DNA of 5,429 nucleotides, from contig JAQAZZ010000117.1 of the NCBI GenBank assembly GCA_032127075.1, positions 1-5,429 of the forward strand, given 5' to 3'. The notes below the pieces were generated by a model, which was given only the letters and a program-made list of their open reading frames with translations, did no database searches and had not been told where the DNA came from. This document shows positions 1 to 5,194 of the stretch, piece after piece. The position numbers and the translations under genes are program-made. The stretch comes from GCA-2699445 sp032127075. GTDB lineage: Bacteria > Actinomycetota > Actinomycetes > S36-B12 > GCA-2699445. Position 1 is the stretch's first letter; each line of letters starts with the position of its first letter.

Positions 1-171
1 TCGCTGTTCGTGTTCTTCAACATCTTCGCGCTGACGCAGTTCCTGCAGTACCGCCAGATCGGCCGCTGGCGCAACTACCTGAGCGGCGAGCGGATGTACA
101 TACTGCTGAGCCTGCTGGCGAAGTCGGCGCTGGCCTGGCAGGTCTTCGCGGGCACCCTCGCACCGACGTGA
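1..171 (+). CDS. Heliorhodopsin, C-terminal end (5' truncated by window)
   Basis: Frame 1 is open from the first base to TGA at 169-171 and gives 56 residues that read as TM6, a short loop and TM7 of a heliorhodopsin, the retinal-binding seven-helix family with inverted membrane topology. TM6 reads FFNIFALTQFLQY; the loop is RQIGRWRNYLSGERMY; TM7 contains SLLAKSALAWQVFAGTL. The lysine at partial residue 41 (AAG, 121-123) sits in the SxxxK pattern matching, from memory, Ser237/Lys241 of heliorhodopsin 48C12, where the lysine forms the Schiff base with retinal. Family knowledge: heliorhodopsins bind retinal, show no clear ion pumping, and are thought to be sensory or regulatory. The rest of the gene lies upstream of the window. 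The ORF ends 20 bases before the acyltransferase gene on the same strand, suggesting one operon. Too little is present to judge the other retinal-pocket residues. Identification rests on recalled motifs, not on a search. Confidence 0.88.
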   Translation, partial: SLFVFFNIFALTQFLQYRQIGRWRNYLSGERMYILLSLLAKSALAWQVFAGTLAPT

Positions 172-191
172 CCGAGACCTGCCGGTGAGTC

Positions 192-1490
192 ATGCCCAGC
201 CTGACCCATCGGATTGTCGCCCGGACCGCCGGCCGTGATCGGGTCATCGACGCGGCGAAGGCAGTGTCGCTGCTGCTGGTCGTGGTGGGGCACAGCCTGG
301 CGTGGCATGTCACCGCGGCCGGCGAGCCCGTCAACGTGCTCGAGGTCGATCAAGGTGTGGTCCCACTCACGTGGCTGTTCCAGGTGCTGCCGCTGTTCTT
401 CGCCGTGGGCGCGATGTCCAACCGTGCCAGCCTGCAGCGGCACGGCACCCGCGGCTTCCTGCGAGCAAGAACGCGCCGACTGCTGACCCCGGTGGTGGTG
501 TACGTCTTGTTCTTCACGGCGGTGCTGCTTCCACTTGCTGCGCTGAGCGACGAGCTGGTCGGCGTCGGCCAGTTCCTGGCCCAACTGCTGTGGTTCGCCG
601 GCGTGTATCTGATCGTGGTCACCGCCGTGCCGCTCACGAGCCGCTGGGCCGTGCGACCCTGGCCGGCTCTGCTGCTCTGGGGGGCGGTCGTCGCACTGAT
701 CGACGCCGCCCACCTCGCAGGAGCACCAGAGGGGATCGCATGGCCCAACCTGATCCTGATATGGGGTTGGCTGCACCAACTCGGATACTCGCTGCCGGCT
801 CTTCGGGACAAGCCCGCCCCGCTGCTGTTGGCCGGCGCCGCGACCGCGCTGACTGCCGCTGTTGCCCTGGCCGTGGCGGGACCGTACTCCTCGTCGCTGG
901 TCTCCTACGCCGGTGACCCGGAAATCTCCAACCTCGCCCCGCCCAGCCTGGTGCTGCTGGGTGTCGGTGCCGCACAGACTCTGCTGCTGGCAGCGTTGTG
1001 GCCGGCGCTGCGGCGGGGCCTCGCCCACGACCGGGCGTGGGCGGTGGTCGCCCTAATCGGCGGCCGGTCGATGGGCATCTACTTGTGGCACATCCCGCTG
1101 GTGGGGGCGGCCGCGGGCCTGGCGATCCTGGGGAAGGTTTCGCCGCAGCCGCTATCACCGGCCTGGTGGCTGCTGCATCTGACCGTGGTGGCGGCGGTGA
1201 TACCGCTGGCGTGGCTCATCGCAGGTGTGGCCGCCCCCGCGGAGCGGCGCCTGGACCGCATCCCTCGCCTGCTGCCGCTCCCCGCCATCGTCGTAGGTCT
1301 GCTGGGCGGACTGGTCGTCCTCAACGTGTCGGTGACGGGTTTCGCCACCTGGTACGGGGCCGGCGCGCTCGGGCTGCCGTCGTCGGCGCTGCTGAATCTG
1401 CTCGCGCTCCTGCTGCTGTGGCAGGGCGTGGGTCGGGCTGCGAAGGCCGGCACCGGCGCTGCGCCGACTCCGGCGGTCAACCACGGCTAG
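192..1490 (+). CDS. Integral-membrane acyltransferase 3 family protein
   Basis: A 432-residue, very hydrophobic protein with roughly 10-12 predicted membrane helices, fitting the acyltransferase-3 family (PF01757), whose members move acetyl or other acyl groups onto sugars, cell-wall polymers or lipids across the cytoplasmic membrane. Family marks seen: the (R/K)-x10-H signature as Lys23...His34 inside DAAKAVSLLLVVVGH, with Asp20 just before it; LPLFFAVGAMSN at 66-77, the usual end of TM2; an Arg-rich cytoplasmic loop RARTRRLLTP at 91-100, ending in the usual L-x-P; and GIYLWHIPL at 295-303, the late-helix motif. Lysine replaces the commoner arginine of the signature, which the family allows. 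The acyl donor and acceptor cannot be read from the sequence. The start at 192 has only a close, weak GGTGAG (184-189) before it, which is compatible with translation following on from the heliorhodopsin gene 20 bases upstream. The stop is TAG at 1488-1490, facing WS/DGAT across a short convergent spacer. Confidence 0.85.
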   Translation: MPSLTHRIVARTAGRDRVIDAAKAVSLLLVVVGHSLAWHVTAAGEPVNVLEVDQGVVPLTWLFQVLPLFFAVGAMSNRASLQRHGTRGFLRARTRRLLTPVVVYVLFFTAVLLPLAALSDELVGVGQFLAQLLWFAGVYLIVVTAVPLTSRWAVRPWPALLLWGAVVALIDAAHLAGAPEGIAWPNLILIWGWLHQLGYSLPALRDKPAPLLLAGAATALTAAVALAVAGPYSSSLVSYAGDPEISNLAPPSLVLLGVGAAQTLLLAALWPALRRGLAHDRAWAVVALIGGRSMGIYLWHIPLVGAAAGLAILGKVSPQPLSPAWWLLHLTVVAAVIPLAWLIAGVAAPAERRLDRIPRLLPLPAIVVGLLGGLVVLNVSVTGFATWYGAGALGLPSSALLNLLALLLLWQGVGRAAKAGTGAAPTPAVNHG

Positions 1491-1512
1491 CCCCGGATGC
1501 CCCGGCTGATCC

Positions 1513-1531
1513 CGGCGCCCGTGCTGCGCCG
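1513..1531. terminator. Possible bidirectional stem-loop terminator (first of two)
   Basis: CGGCGC (1513-1518) pairs perfectly with GCGCCG (1526-1531) around a 7-base loop. It lies 22 bases past the acyltransferase stop, in the convergent spacer, so it could stop transcripts from either side. There is no T tract, which is common for actinobacterial terminators but weakens the call; in GC-rich DNA such stems also arise by chance. Confidence 0.35.
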
Positions 1532-1544
1532 CGTGACTTCGGGC

Positions 1545-1562
1545 GGCCCCCGGGCAGGGGCC
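1545..1562. terminator. Possible bidirectional stem-loop terminator (second of two)
   Basis: GGCCCC (1545-1550) pairs with GGGGCC (1557-1562) around the 6-base loop CGGGCA, giving an all-GC stem. It ends six bases after the stop of the reverse-strand WS/DGAT gene, the right place for its terminator, and could also stop read-through from the acyltransferase. It lacks a T tract. Confidence 0.4.
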
Positions 1563-1568
1563 AGCCGC

Positions 1569-2939
1569 TCACACCCTCGCCCACAGATCCGTGAGGGCGC
1601 TTTCGATTCCTCCGGCGAGCTCATCGACGTCGGGAACGCGGTCGTAGTCCGCGGTGACCCCGCAGTTGATCTGGCCGTTGTAGGAGATGATCGCCACCGT
1701 CACCAACTGGTTCATGCCCAGCGGCACGTAGGGGAACATCTGCCTCATCGGGCGCCCCAGCATGTACAGCTGGTGCTGCGGGCCGGGGACGTTGGTGGTG
1801 ATCGTAGCCACCATGGGCTGTGGGGCGCGCGCAGCCAGCCGACCCGCGGCGGCGAACAGCGGCGGCGGCAGGAAGACCGCGTTCGCCACCAACGCGTCGG
1901 TGCCCTGCAGCATCCCGCTGCGCTTGAGACCGGCCATCTGGTCGCGCATGGCGGCCAACCGATCCACCGGGTCGGCGATGCCCACCAAGAGGTCAGCGAG
2001 ATAGGCAGCGACCTCATTGCCGCCATAGTCCCGGTCCGGGGACCGCGTGGATACCGGCACGAGGCTGCGGACGAACGATCCTGGCGCCAGATCGCTGCCC
2101 CGGGCAAGGAGGAACTCCCGGAATCCCCCGGCGATCGCGGTCAGGATGACATCGTTGACAGTGGCCCCGAACTCGTCCTTGATCTCCTTGACCTGCTGCA
2201 GATCGCCGCGGGCCCAGGCCCAGCGGCGGTGCGGGCCGGGCGCGCCCAGCAGATGGTCCTCCACGTGGAGCAGATCCCGGCCGAGGTGCCACGTGCCCAA
2301 CACCGCCGCCGCGAGGTCCCGAGCCGCCCGGCGGGGCGCCCCGGCATCGGTGGCCAAGTGGCCCAGCCTGCGGAACTGATCCCCGACGCCGGTGGCGATC
2401 GCACCCGCCGTGAAACGCGCAGTCCCCATCGGTTCGCCCGGCCGCCATGGCGACGGCAGCGATGGCGGTGGCTCGGCAGTGTCGTCCAGGATGAGGCGCA
2501 TGATGTCGGTGCCGGAGAGCCCGTCGACCATCGAGTGGTGGACCTTGTTCAGCACGGCGAAGGAGCCGTCAGCCAGACCCTCGATGAGCCACATCTCCCA
2601 CAACGGCCGGGACAGGTCGAGCCGCTGCGACAGCAGCCGCCCCGCCAGTATCCGCAGCTGCTCCATGCTGCCCGGATGCGGCACGGCGGTGTGGCGTACG
2701 TGGTAGGGCAGGTGGAAGTGGGGGTCGTCCTCCCAGCCGGGGCGCCCCAACTGCAGCGGCACCTGCCGGAGCCGCTGCCGGTACCGGGGCAGCGAATCCA
2801 ACCGACCGGCCATCGAAGTGAGGACATCGTCGTAGGCCGGGGGTGGGCCATCGAACATCAACAGCGACCCGATGTGCATGGGCAACTCGTCGCGCTCGAG
2901 GACGACGAACGTGTCATCCAACGGGGTGAGCCGGTCCAT
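1569..2939 (-). CDS. Wax ester synthase / diacylglycerol acyltransferase (WS/DGAT, O-acyltransferase)
   Basis: A 456-residue protein of the bacterial WS/DGAT family, which esterifies fatty acyl-CoA to diacylglycerol or long-chain alcohols to make triacylglycerol or wax esters, acting at the inner face of the cytoplasmic membrane on forming lipid bodies. It begins MDRLTPLDDTFVVLE, the family's typical N-terminus. Motifs in order: SRPLWEMW at 110-117; the catalytic HHSMVDG (HHxxxDG) at 134-140, with His135 the expected general base; ATVNDVILTAIAGG at 259-272, holding the conserved Asn-Asp; SLVPVSTR at 292-299; TTNVPGP at 381-387. The N-terminal catalytic part (PF03007) and the C-terminal domain (PF06974) are both complete, and length is normal. 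An in-frame ATG at 3080 would add 47 residues unlike the family; the ATG at 2937-2939 is preferred because it starts the conserved block and has GGTGA four bases upstream. The gene is transcribed divergently from the FAS1 gene. Substrate preference (wax ester or triacylglycerol) cannot be read from the sequence. Confidence 0.93.
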   Translation of the reverse strand: MDRLTPLDDTFVVLERDELPMHIGSLLMFDGPPPAYDDVLTSMAGRLDSLPRYRQRLRQVPLQLGRPGWEDDPHFHLPYHVRHTAVPHPGSMEQLRILAGRLLSQRLDLSRPLWEMWLIEGLADGSFAVLNKVHHSMVDGLSGTDIMRLILDDTAEPPPSLPSPWRPGEPMGTARFTAGAIATGVGDQFRRLGHLATDAGAPRRAARDLAAAVLGTWHLGRDLLHVEDHLLGAPGPHRRWAWARGDLQQVKEIKDEFGATVNDVILTAIAGGFREFLLARGSDLAPGSFVRSLVPVSTRSPDRDYGGNEVAAYLADLLVGIADPVDRLAAMRDQMAGLKRSGMLQGTDALVANAVFLPPPLFAAAGRLAARAPQPMVATITTNVPGPQHQLYMLGRPMRQMFPYVPLGMNQLVTVAIISYNGQINCGVTADYDRVPDVDELAGGIESALTDLWARV

Positions 2940-3008
2940 GGAATCACCGTAGACGCTCACCGGGGGCTGATGGCTCCCGTAGCCCGATCCCCGACCCGAA
3001 GAAACTTC

Positions 3009-3023
3009 TGCACATCTTGTGCA
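3009..3023. promoter_or_regulatory. Perfect dyad, possible operator in the divergent promoter region
   Basis: TGCACA-TCT-TGTGCA is an exact 6-bp inverted repeat with a 3-base spacer. It lies 69 bases upstream of the WS/DGAT start and 71 bases upstream of the FAS1 start, close to the middle of the 155-base gap between the divergent genes. Its size and symmetry fit a dimeric helix-turn-helix regulator; which one is unknown. Its right arm overlaps the possible -35 element for the FAS1 gene. Confidence 0.45.
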
Positions 3024-3048
3024 TCCAAAGGCGGGTGTCCTGACGAAG
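3021..3048 (+). promoter_or_regulatory. Candidate ECF (SigK-like) promoter for the FAS1 gene
   Basis: GCATCC (3021-3026) and ACGAAG (3043-3048) are separated by 16 bases and lie 46 bases before the FAS1 start codon. They resemble the mycobacterial SigK promoter as I recall it (about CCATCC, 16-17 bases, CCGAAT), matching 5 of 6 and 4 of 6. No good housekeeping -35/-10 pair is evident at the right distance. This is a pattern match to a remembered consensus, so support is weak; it would fit control of the FAS1 gene by the sigma factor encoded just downstream. Confidence 0.3.
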
Positions 3049-3082
3049 TAACTGTTGAAAGCTCTCACAGGGAGGGCCAACC

Positions 3083-3092
3083 AAGGGAGAAG
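3083..3092 (+). promoter_or_regulatory. Ribosome binding site of the FAS1 gene
   Basis: AAGGGAGAAG, with its GGGAG core 5 bases before the ATG at 3095, is a clear Shine-Dalgarno and fixes this start rather than the in-frame ATG two codons later. Confidence 0.7.
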
Positions 3093-3094
3093 CC

Positions 3095-3727
3095 ATGAAC
3101 ATGAAGACCAAGGTGCTGGCCGGCGGGTCCGCTGTGGCCCTAGCCGCGACTATGGGTGCGGGCGTTGTTCCGGCCCAGGCGGGCAACAAGCCACTGTCCG
3201 ATGTCTTGACGGCCGACGACTCGGGCTTCGACAAGAACGGCAAGGACTACGACATCCTGACCGCCGCCGTGCTGGCGGTCCTAGAAGACAACCCGGACTC
3301 CCAGGTTTCGGTGCTGACAGACGGCAAGGTGAAGCTCACCGCCTTCCTCCCGAACGACAAGGCGTTCAAGGCGGTGGCCTCTGCCCTGGCCGGATCCAAG
3401 ATCCGCTCCGAGGAGAAGGCCTTCAACGCGGTCGCCGGACTGGGCCTCGACACCGTCGAGACCGTCCTTCTCTACCACGTGGTGCCCGGCAAGCCCATCA
3501 AGGCCAAGCAGGCTCTGAAGGCTGATGGCGCCAAGCTCACCACCGCCCAGGGTGGCACCATCAAGGTCAAGGTCAAGGGCAAGAAGCACAGCCCGAAGAT
3601 CATCCTGAAGGACAAGGATCCCGACTTCAAGAACCCGCGGGTGATCCTGAGCCAGACCGACATCAACAAGGGCAACAAGCAGATCGCGCACGGCATCGAC
3701 GGCGTGCTGTTCCCGGTCGACCTCTGA
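3095..3727 (+). CDS. Secreted fasciclin (FAS1) domain protein, MPT70-like architecture
   Basis: A 210-residue protein with a Sec signal peptide: basic start MNMKTK, hydrophobic core to about residue 25, and an Ala-x-Ala site (AQA, 27-29) giving cleavage after Ala29. There is no lipobox cysteine and no later membrane helix, so the mature ~181-residue protein should be released or loosely bound outside the cell. The rest is one FAS1 domain (PF02469): KLTAFLPNDKAFKAV at 80-94 is the first conserved box, LLYHVVPGK at 125-133 the central YH box, and HGIDGVLFP at 199-207 the closing strand. Known FAS1 proteins mediate adhesion or ligand binding; mycobacterial MPT70 and MPT83 are close in plan. A lysine-rich stretch (about 157-180) is unusual and makes the second half basic. 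The gene lies 13 bases upstream of the sigma factor ORF, which with the RskA-type anti-sigma factor resembles the SigK-RskA system known to control FAS1 proteins. Ligand unknown. Confidence 0.9.
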   Translation: MNMKTKVLAGGSAVALAATMGAGVVPAQAGNKPLSDVLTADDSGFDKNGKDYDILTAAVLAVLEDNPDSQVSVLTDGKVKLTAFLPNDKAFKAVASALAGSKIRSEEKAFNAVAGLGLDTVETVLLYHVVPGKPIKAKQALKADGAKLTTAQGGTIKVKVKGKKHSPKIILKDKDPDFKNPRVILSQTDINKGNKQIAHGIDGVLFPVDL

Positions 3728-3735
3728 GGCCTCTG

Positions 3736-3778
3736 CTCAGATGACAGCACAGCCGCTGTCTGAGGGTGCGCCCCTCAG
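3736..3778 (+). promoter_or_regulatory. Two mutually exclusive hairpins over the sigma factor start
   Basis: Hairpin A: CTCAG (3736-3740) and ACAGC (3744-3748) pair with CTGAG (3760-3764) and GCTGT (3755-3759), a 10-bp stem with a 3-base bulge that is exactly the ATG at 3741-3743, and a 6-base loop. Hairpin B: CTGAGGG (3760-3766) pairs with CCCTCAG (3772-3778) around a 5-base loop. The CTGAG at 3760-3764 is used by both, so only one can form. The site follows the FAS1 stop by 8 bases. It could limit read-through, protect the FAS1 mRNA end or gate sigma factor translation; no T tract follows, so a standard terminator is unlikely. Confidence 0.4.
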
Positions 3779-4361
3779 CGTATGGGACAATCAGCCGGTG
3801 TCCGACTTGGAGATCGAAGAGCTGGGCCGACGCCTGGCCTCTGGCGACCAAGACGCCCTGGCCGAGTGTTACCAGCGCTGGGGGGCGCTTATCCACTCGA
3901 TCGCGATGCGATCTGTGGGGAACCCCGAAGATGCGGCAGACATCACGCAGAACACGTTCATATCCGCTTGGCGGAGTCGCGAGGGCTTTGACCCGTCGGC
4001 TGGGAACGTACCCGCGTGGTTGGTGGGCATAGCCAAGCGCCGCATCGTGGACTCCTACCGAGGGGGGTCCAGGAAGCGGGAGATGTCGGTGGCGGAGGTG
4101 TACGACGTGGCCTCCGCCCACCCGACCTCTCACCACCGCGAAGACCCCACATCGGTAGTCGACCGTGTGGTCCTGGCCGATGAGATGGGCGACCTCGGGG
4201 AACCCGCGCATTCGATAATGCGGCTGGCGTTCTACGGCGACCTGACGCATCAGCAGGTAGCCGAACAGCTGGACCTCCCGCTGGGGACGGTGAAGAGCCA
4301 CATACGCCGATCTTTGATCAGGCTACGAGACAGGTTGGAGGTGACCCATGCGGCACTGTGA
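3741..4361 (+). CDS. ECF (group 4) RNA polymerase sigma factor, SigK-like
   Basis: A 206-residue sigma factor with only regions 2 and 4. Region 2 covers about 35-107, including DAADITQNTFISAW at 64-77 (the core-binding and -10 part) and AWLVGIAKRRIVDSYR at 92-107. A variable linker (about 108-145) follows; region 4 is at about 147-200, with helix-turn-helix HQQVAEQLDLPLGTVKSHIR at 170-189 reading the -35 element. It should direct RNA polymerase to a small regulon when freed from the anti-sigma factor encoded next. The SigK assignment rests on the neighbours (RskA-domain partner, FAS1 gene), not on sequence alone. It has a single cysteine (Cys43), so the two-cysteine redox switch reported for M. 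tuberculosis SigK is absent. Start uncertain: the ATG at 3741 has no good ribosome site and lies in a hairpin, while GTG at 3798 gives VSDLEIEELGRRLASGDQ, a typical ECF beginning, with a distant GGGA (3784-3787). The 3' end overlaps the anti-sigma gene by 14 bases. Confidence 0.92.
   Translation: MTAQPLSEGAPLSVWDNQPVSDLEIEELGRRLASGDQDALAECYQRWGALIHSIAMRSVGNPEDAADITQNTFISAWRSREGFDPSAGNVPAWLVGIAKRRIVDSYRGGSRKREMSVAEVYDVASAHPTSHHREDPTSVVDRVVLADEMGDLGEPAHSIMRLAFYGDLTHQQVAEQLDLPLGTVKSHIRRSLIRLRDRLEVTHAAL
4337..4344 (+). promoter_or_regulatory. Strong ribosome binding site of the anti-sigma gene, inside the sigma ORF
   Basis: GGAGGTGA is a full anti-16S match; its GGAGG core is 6 bases before the ATG at 4348. 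It lies within the last codons of the sigma factor, whose stop (TGA, 4359-4361) is past the anti-sigma start. This couples translation and should keep the inhibitor level matched to the sigma factor. Confidence 0.8.
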
Positions 4362-5124
4362 CCCGGAGACCCTTTCGCTAGCCGCCCTGGGCTGCGAGCC
4401 TCTCACCTCCGACGACGAAGAACACCTGAGCGGCTGCAGCGACTGCAGGCACGACCTCCAATCATTGCGCCGGGTTGTCCTCCTGGGGCGTTCCGCACCA
4501 GCTGAACGCCTGGTGGCACCGCCTGACGGCACCTGGCAGCGCATCGCACAGCAGATCGCCGAGCCGCAGCGGGGGCTGCGCTCCGTTCCCCCACCCCCGG
4601 CCGGCGGCGCTGCCCGCTCGACGCCGTCGGCAGCCCGGCCTGCCAAACGGACACGAACGTGGCTCCCAATGGCTGCCGCCGCCATGTTCGGGGTCGTCGT
4701 CGGCGCAGCGGGGATGCTCACGGTCGTCGCCGACCAGCAATCATCCCCTGCACCGGTCGCCGACTCCCCGGCACCCGAGGTGTTGTACTCCGCTGCCCTG
4801 TCGCCGCTCCCCGAGGGCGATCGCACCACGGGCGGCAGCGGCAGCGCGGATGTCGAGTCCACCGGCTCCGGCCGTGTCCTCGCGGTCGCCACCCAGGGTT
4901 TGGAGCCCACGACCGGCTACTACGAGGTATGGCTGATCGATCCGAACACGATGGAGATGGTCTCCGTCGGCTCGGTAGGCACTAGCGAGGACGTAGCACT
5001 GTTGCCGATCCCGGACAAGGTCGATTTGGCGAGATACTCTGTGGTGGACATCTCCGACGAGCCGGTGGACGGTGATCCCACCCACTCGAGCGTGAGTGTG
5101 TTGCGCGGTCAACTGCCCGCCTGA
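4348..5124 (+). CDS. Membrane anti-sigma factor, zinc-motif N-terminus and RskA-type C-terminal domain
   Basis: A 258-residue single-pass membrane protein expected to hold the sigma factor encoded just upstream inactive at the membrane. The cytoplasmic N-terminus carries a ZAS-type zinc motif: His26-x3-Cys30-x2-Cys33 (EEHLSGCSDC), with His3 or Cys4 as the likely fourth ligand. A Pro/Ala-rich linker (about 78-100) leads to a basic stretch KRTRTW and one membrane helix at about 105-127. The outer part (about 145-256) fits the RskA domain (PF10099), best seen in GYYEVWLIDPNTMEMVSVG at 190-208. In mycobacteria RskA is removed by regulated proteolysis including the site-2 protease Rip1; a similar route is possible here but not shown. 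As I recall it, M. tuberculosis RskA lacks the HxxxCxxC motif, so this protein may combine thiol/zinc sensing inside the cell with an outer sensor domain. Start chosen by the strong ribosome site and overlap with the sigma gene. Confidence 0.9.
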   Translation: MRHCDPETLSLAALGCEPLTSDDEEHLSGCSDCRHDLQSLRRVVLLGRSAPAERLVAPPDGTWQRIAQQIAEPQRGLRSVPPPPAGGAARSTPSAARPAKRTRTWLPMAAAAMFGVVVGAAGMLTVVADQQSSPAPVADSPAPEVLYSAALSPLPEGDRTTGGSGSADVESTGSGRVLAVATQGLEPTTGYYEVWLIDPNTMEMVSVGSVGTSEDVALLPIPDKVDLARYSVVDISDEPVDGDPTHSSVSVLRGQLPA

Positions 5125-5163
5125 ACCCCCCACACGCTATGGCGGTCCTGCGCCTGATAGACA

Positions 5164-5191
5164 AGATCCCAAGGACAACTTTTCGGGATCT
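5164..5191. promoter_or_regulatory. Inverted repeat covering the cupin ribosome binding site
   Basis: AGATCCC (5164-5170) and GGGATCT (5185-5191) form an exact 7-bp inverted repeat with a 14-base spacer that can add AAG/CTT pairing inside. The right arm contains the GGGA that would serve as ribosome site for the ATG at 5195. As RNA it could hide that site; as DNA it could be an operator. It occupies much of the 70-base gap between the anti-sigma and cupin genes, in which I see no clear promoter. Confidence 0.35.
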
Positions 5192-5194
5192 GAC

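Noticed and set aside
75..1028. A 317-codon open frame on the - strand under the heliorhodopsin and acyltransferase genes
   Set aside because: Low-complexity Gln/His/Arg/Gly-rich translation with no family features; it is the complement of two well-supported genes.
2940..3080. A 47-residue N-terminal extension of WS/DGAT from ATG at 3080
   Set aside because: The family begins at MDRLTPLD; the extension resembles no signal or domain, and it would use up the divergent promoter region, including the dyad.
1497..3098. A 533-codon open frame on the + strand, antisense to WS/DGAT
   Set aside because: It mirrors a gene with clear family motifs, its translation is rich in Arg, Gln, His and Pro with no recognisable domain, and such long antisense frames are normal in GC-rich DNA.
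3560..3587. Short AAGGTC-like tandem repeat in the FAS1 gene
   Set aside because: Only two to three imperfect copies that encode the Lys/Val-rich strand; explained by the protein sequence and codon bias.
3281..3691. A 136-codon open frame on the - strand inside the FAS1 gene
   Set aside because: Leu/Asp/Gly-rich mirror of the Lys-rich FAS1 coding sequence, with no start signal or domain.
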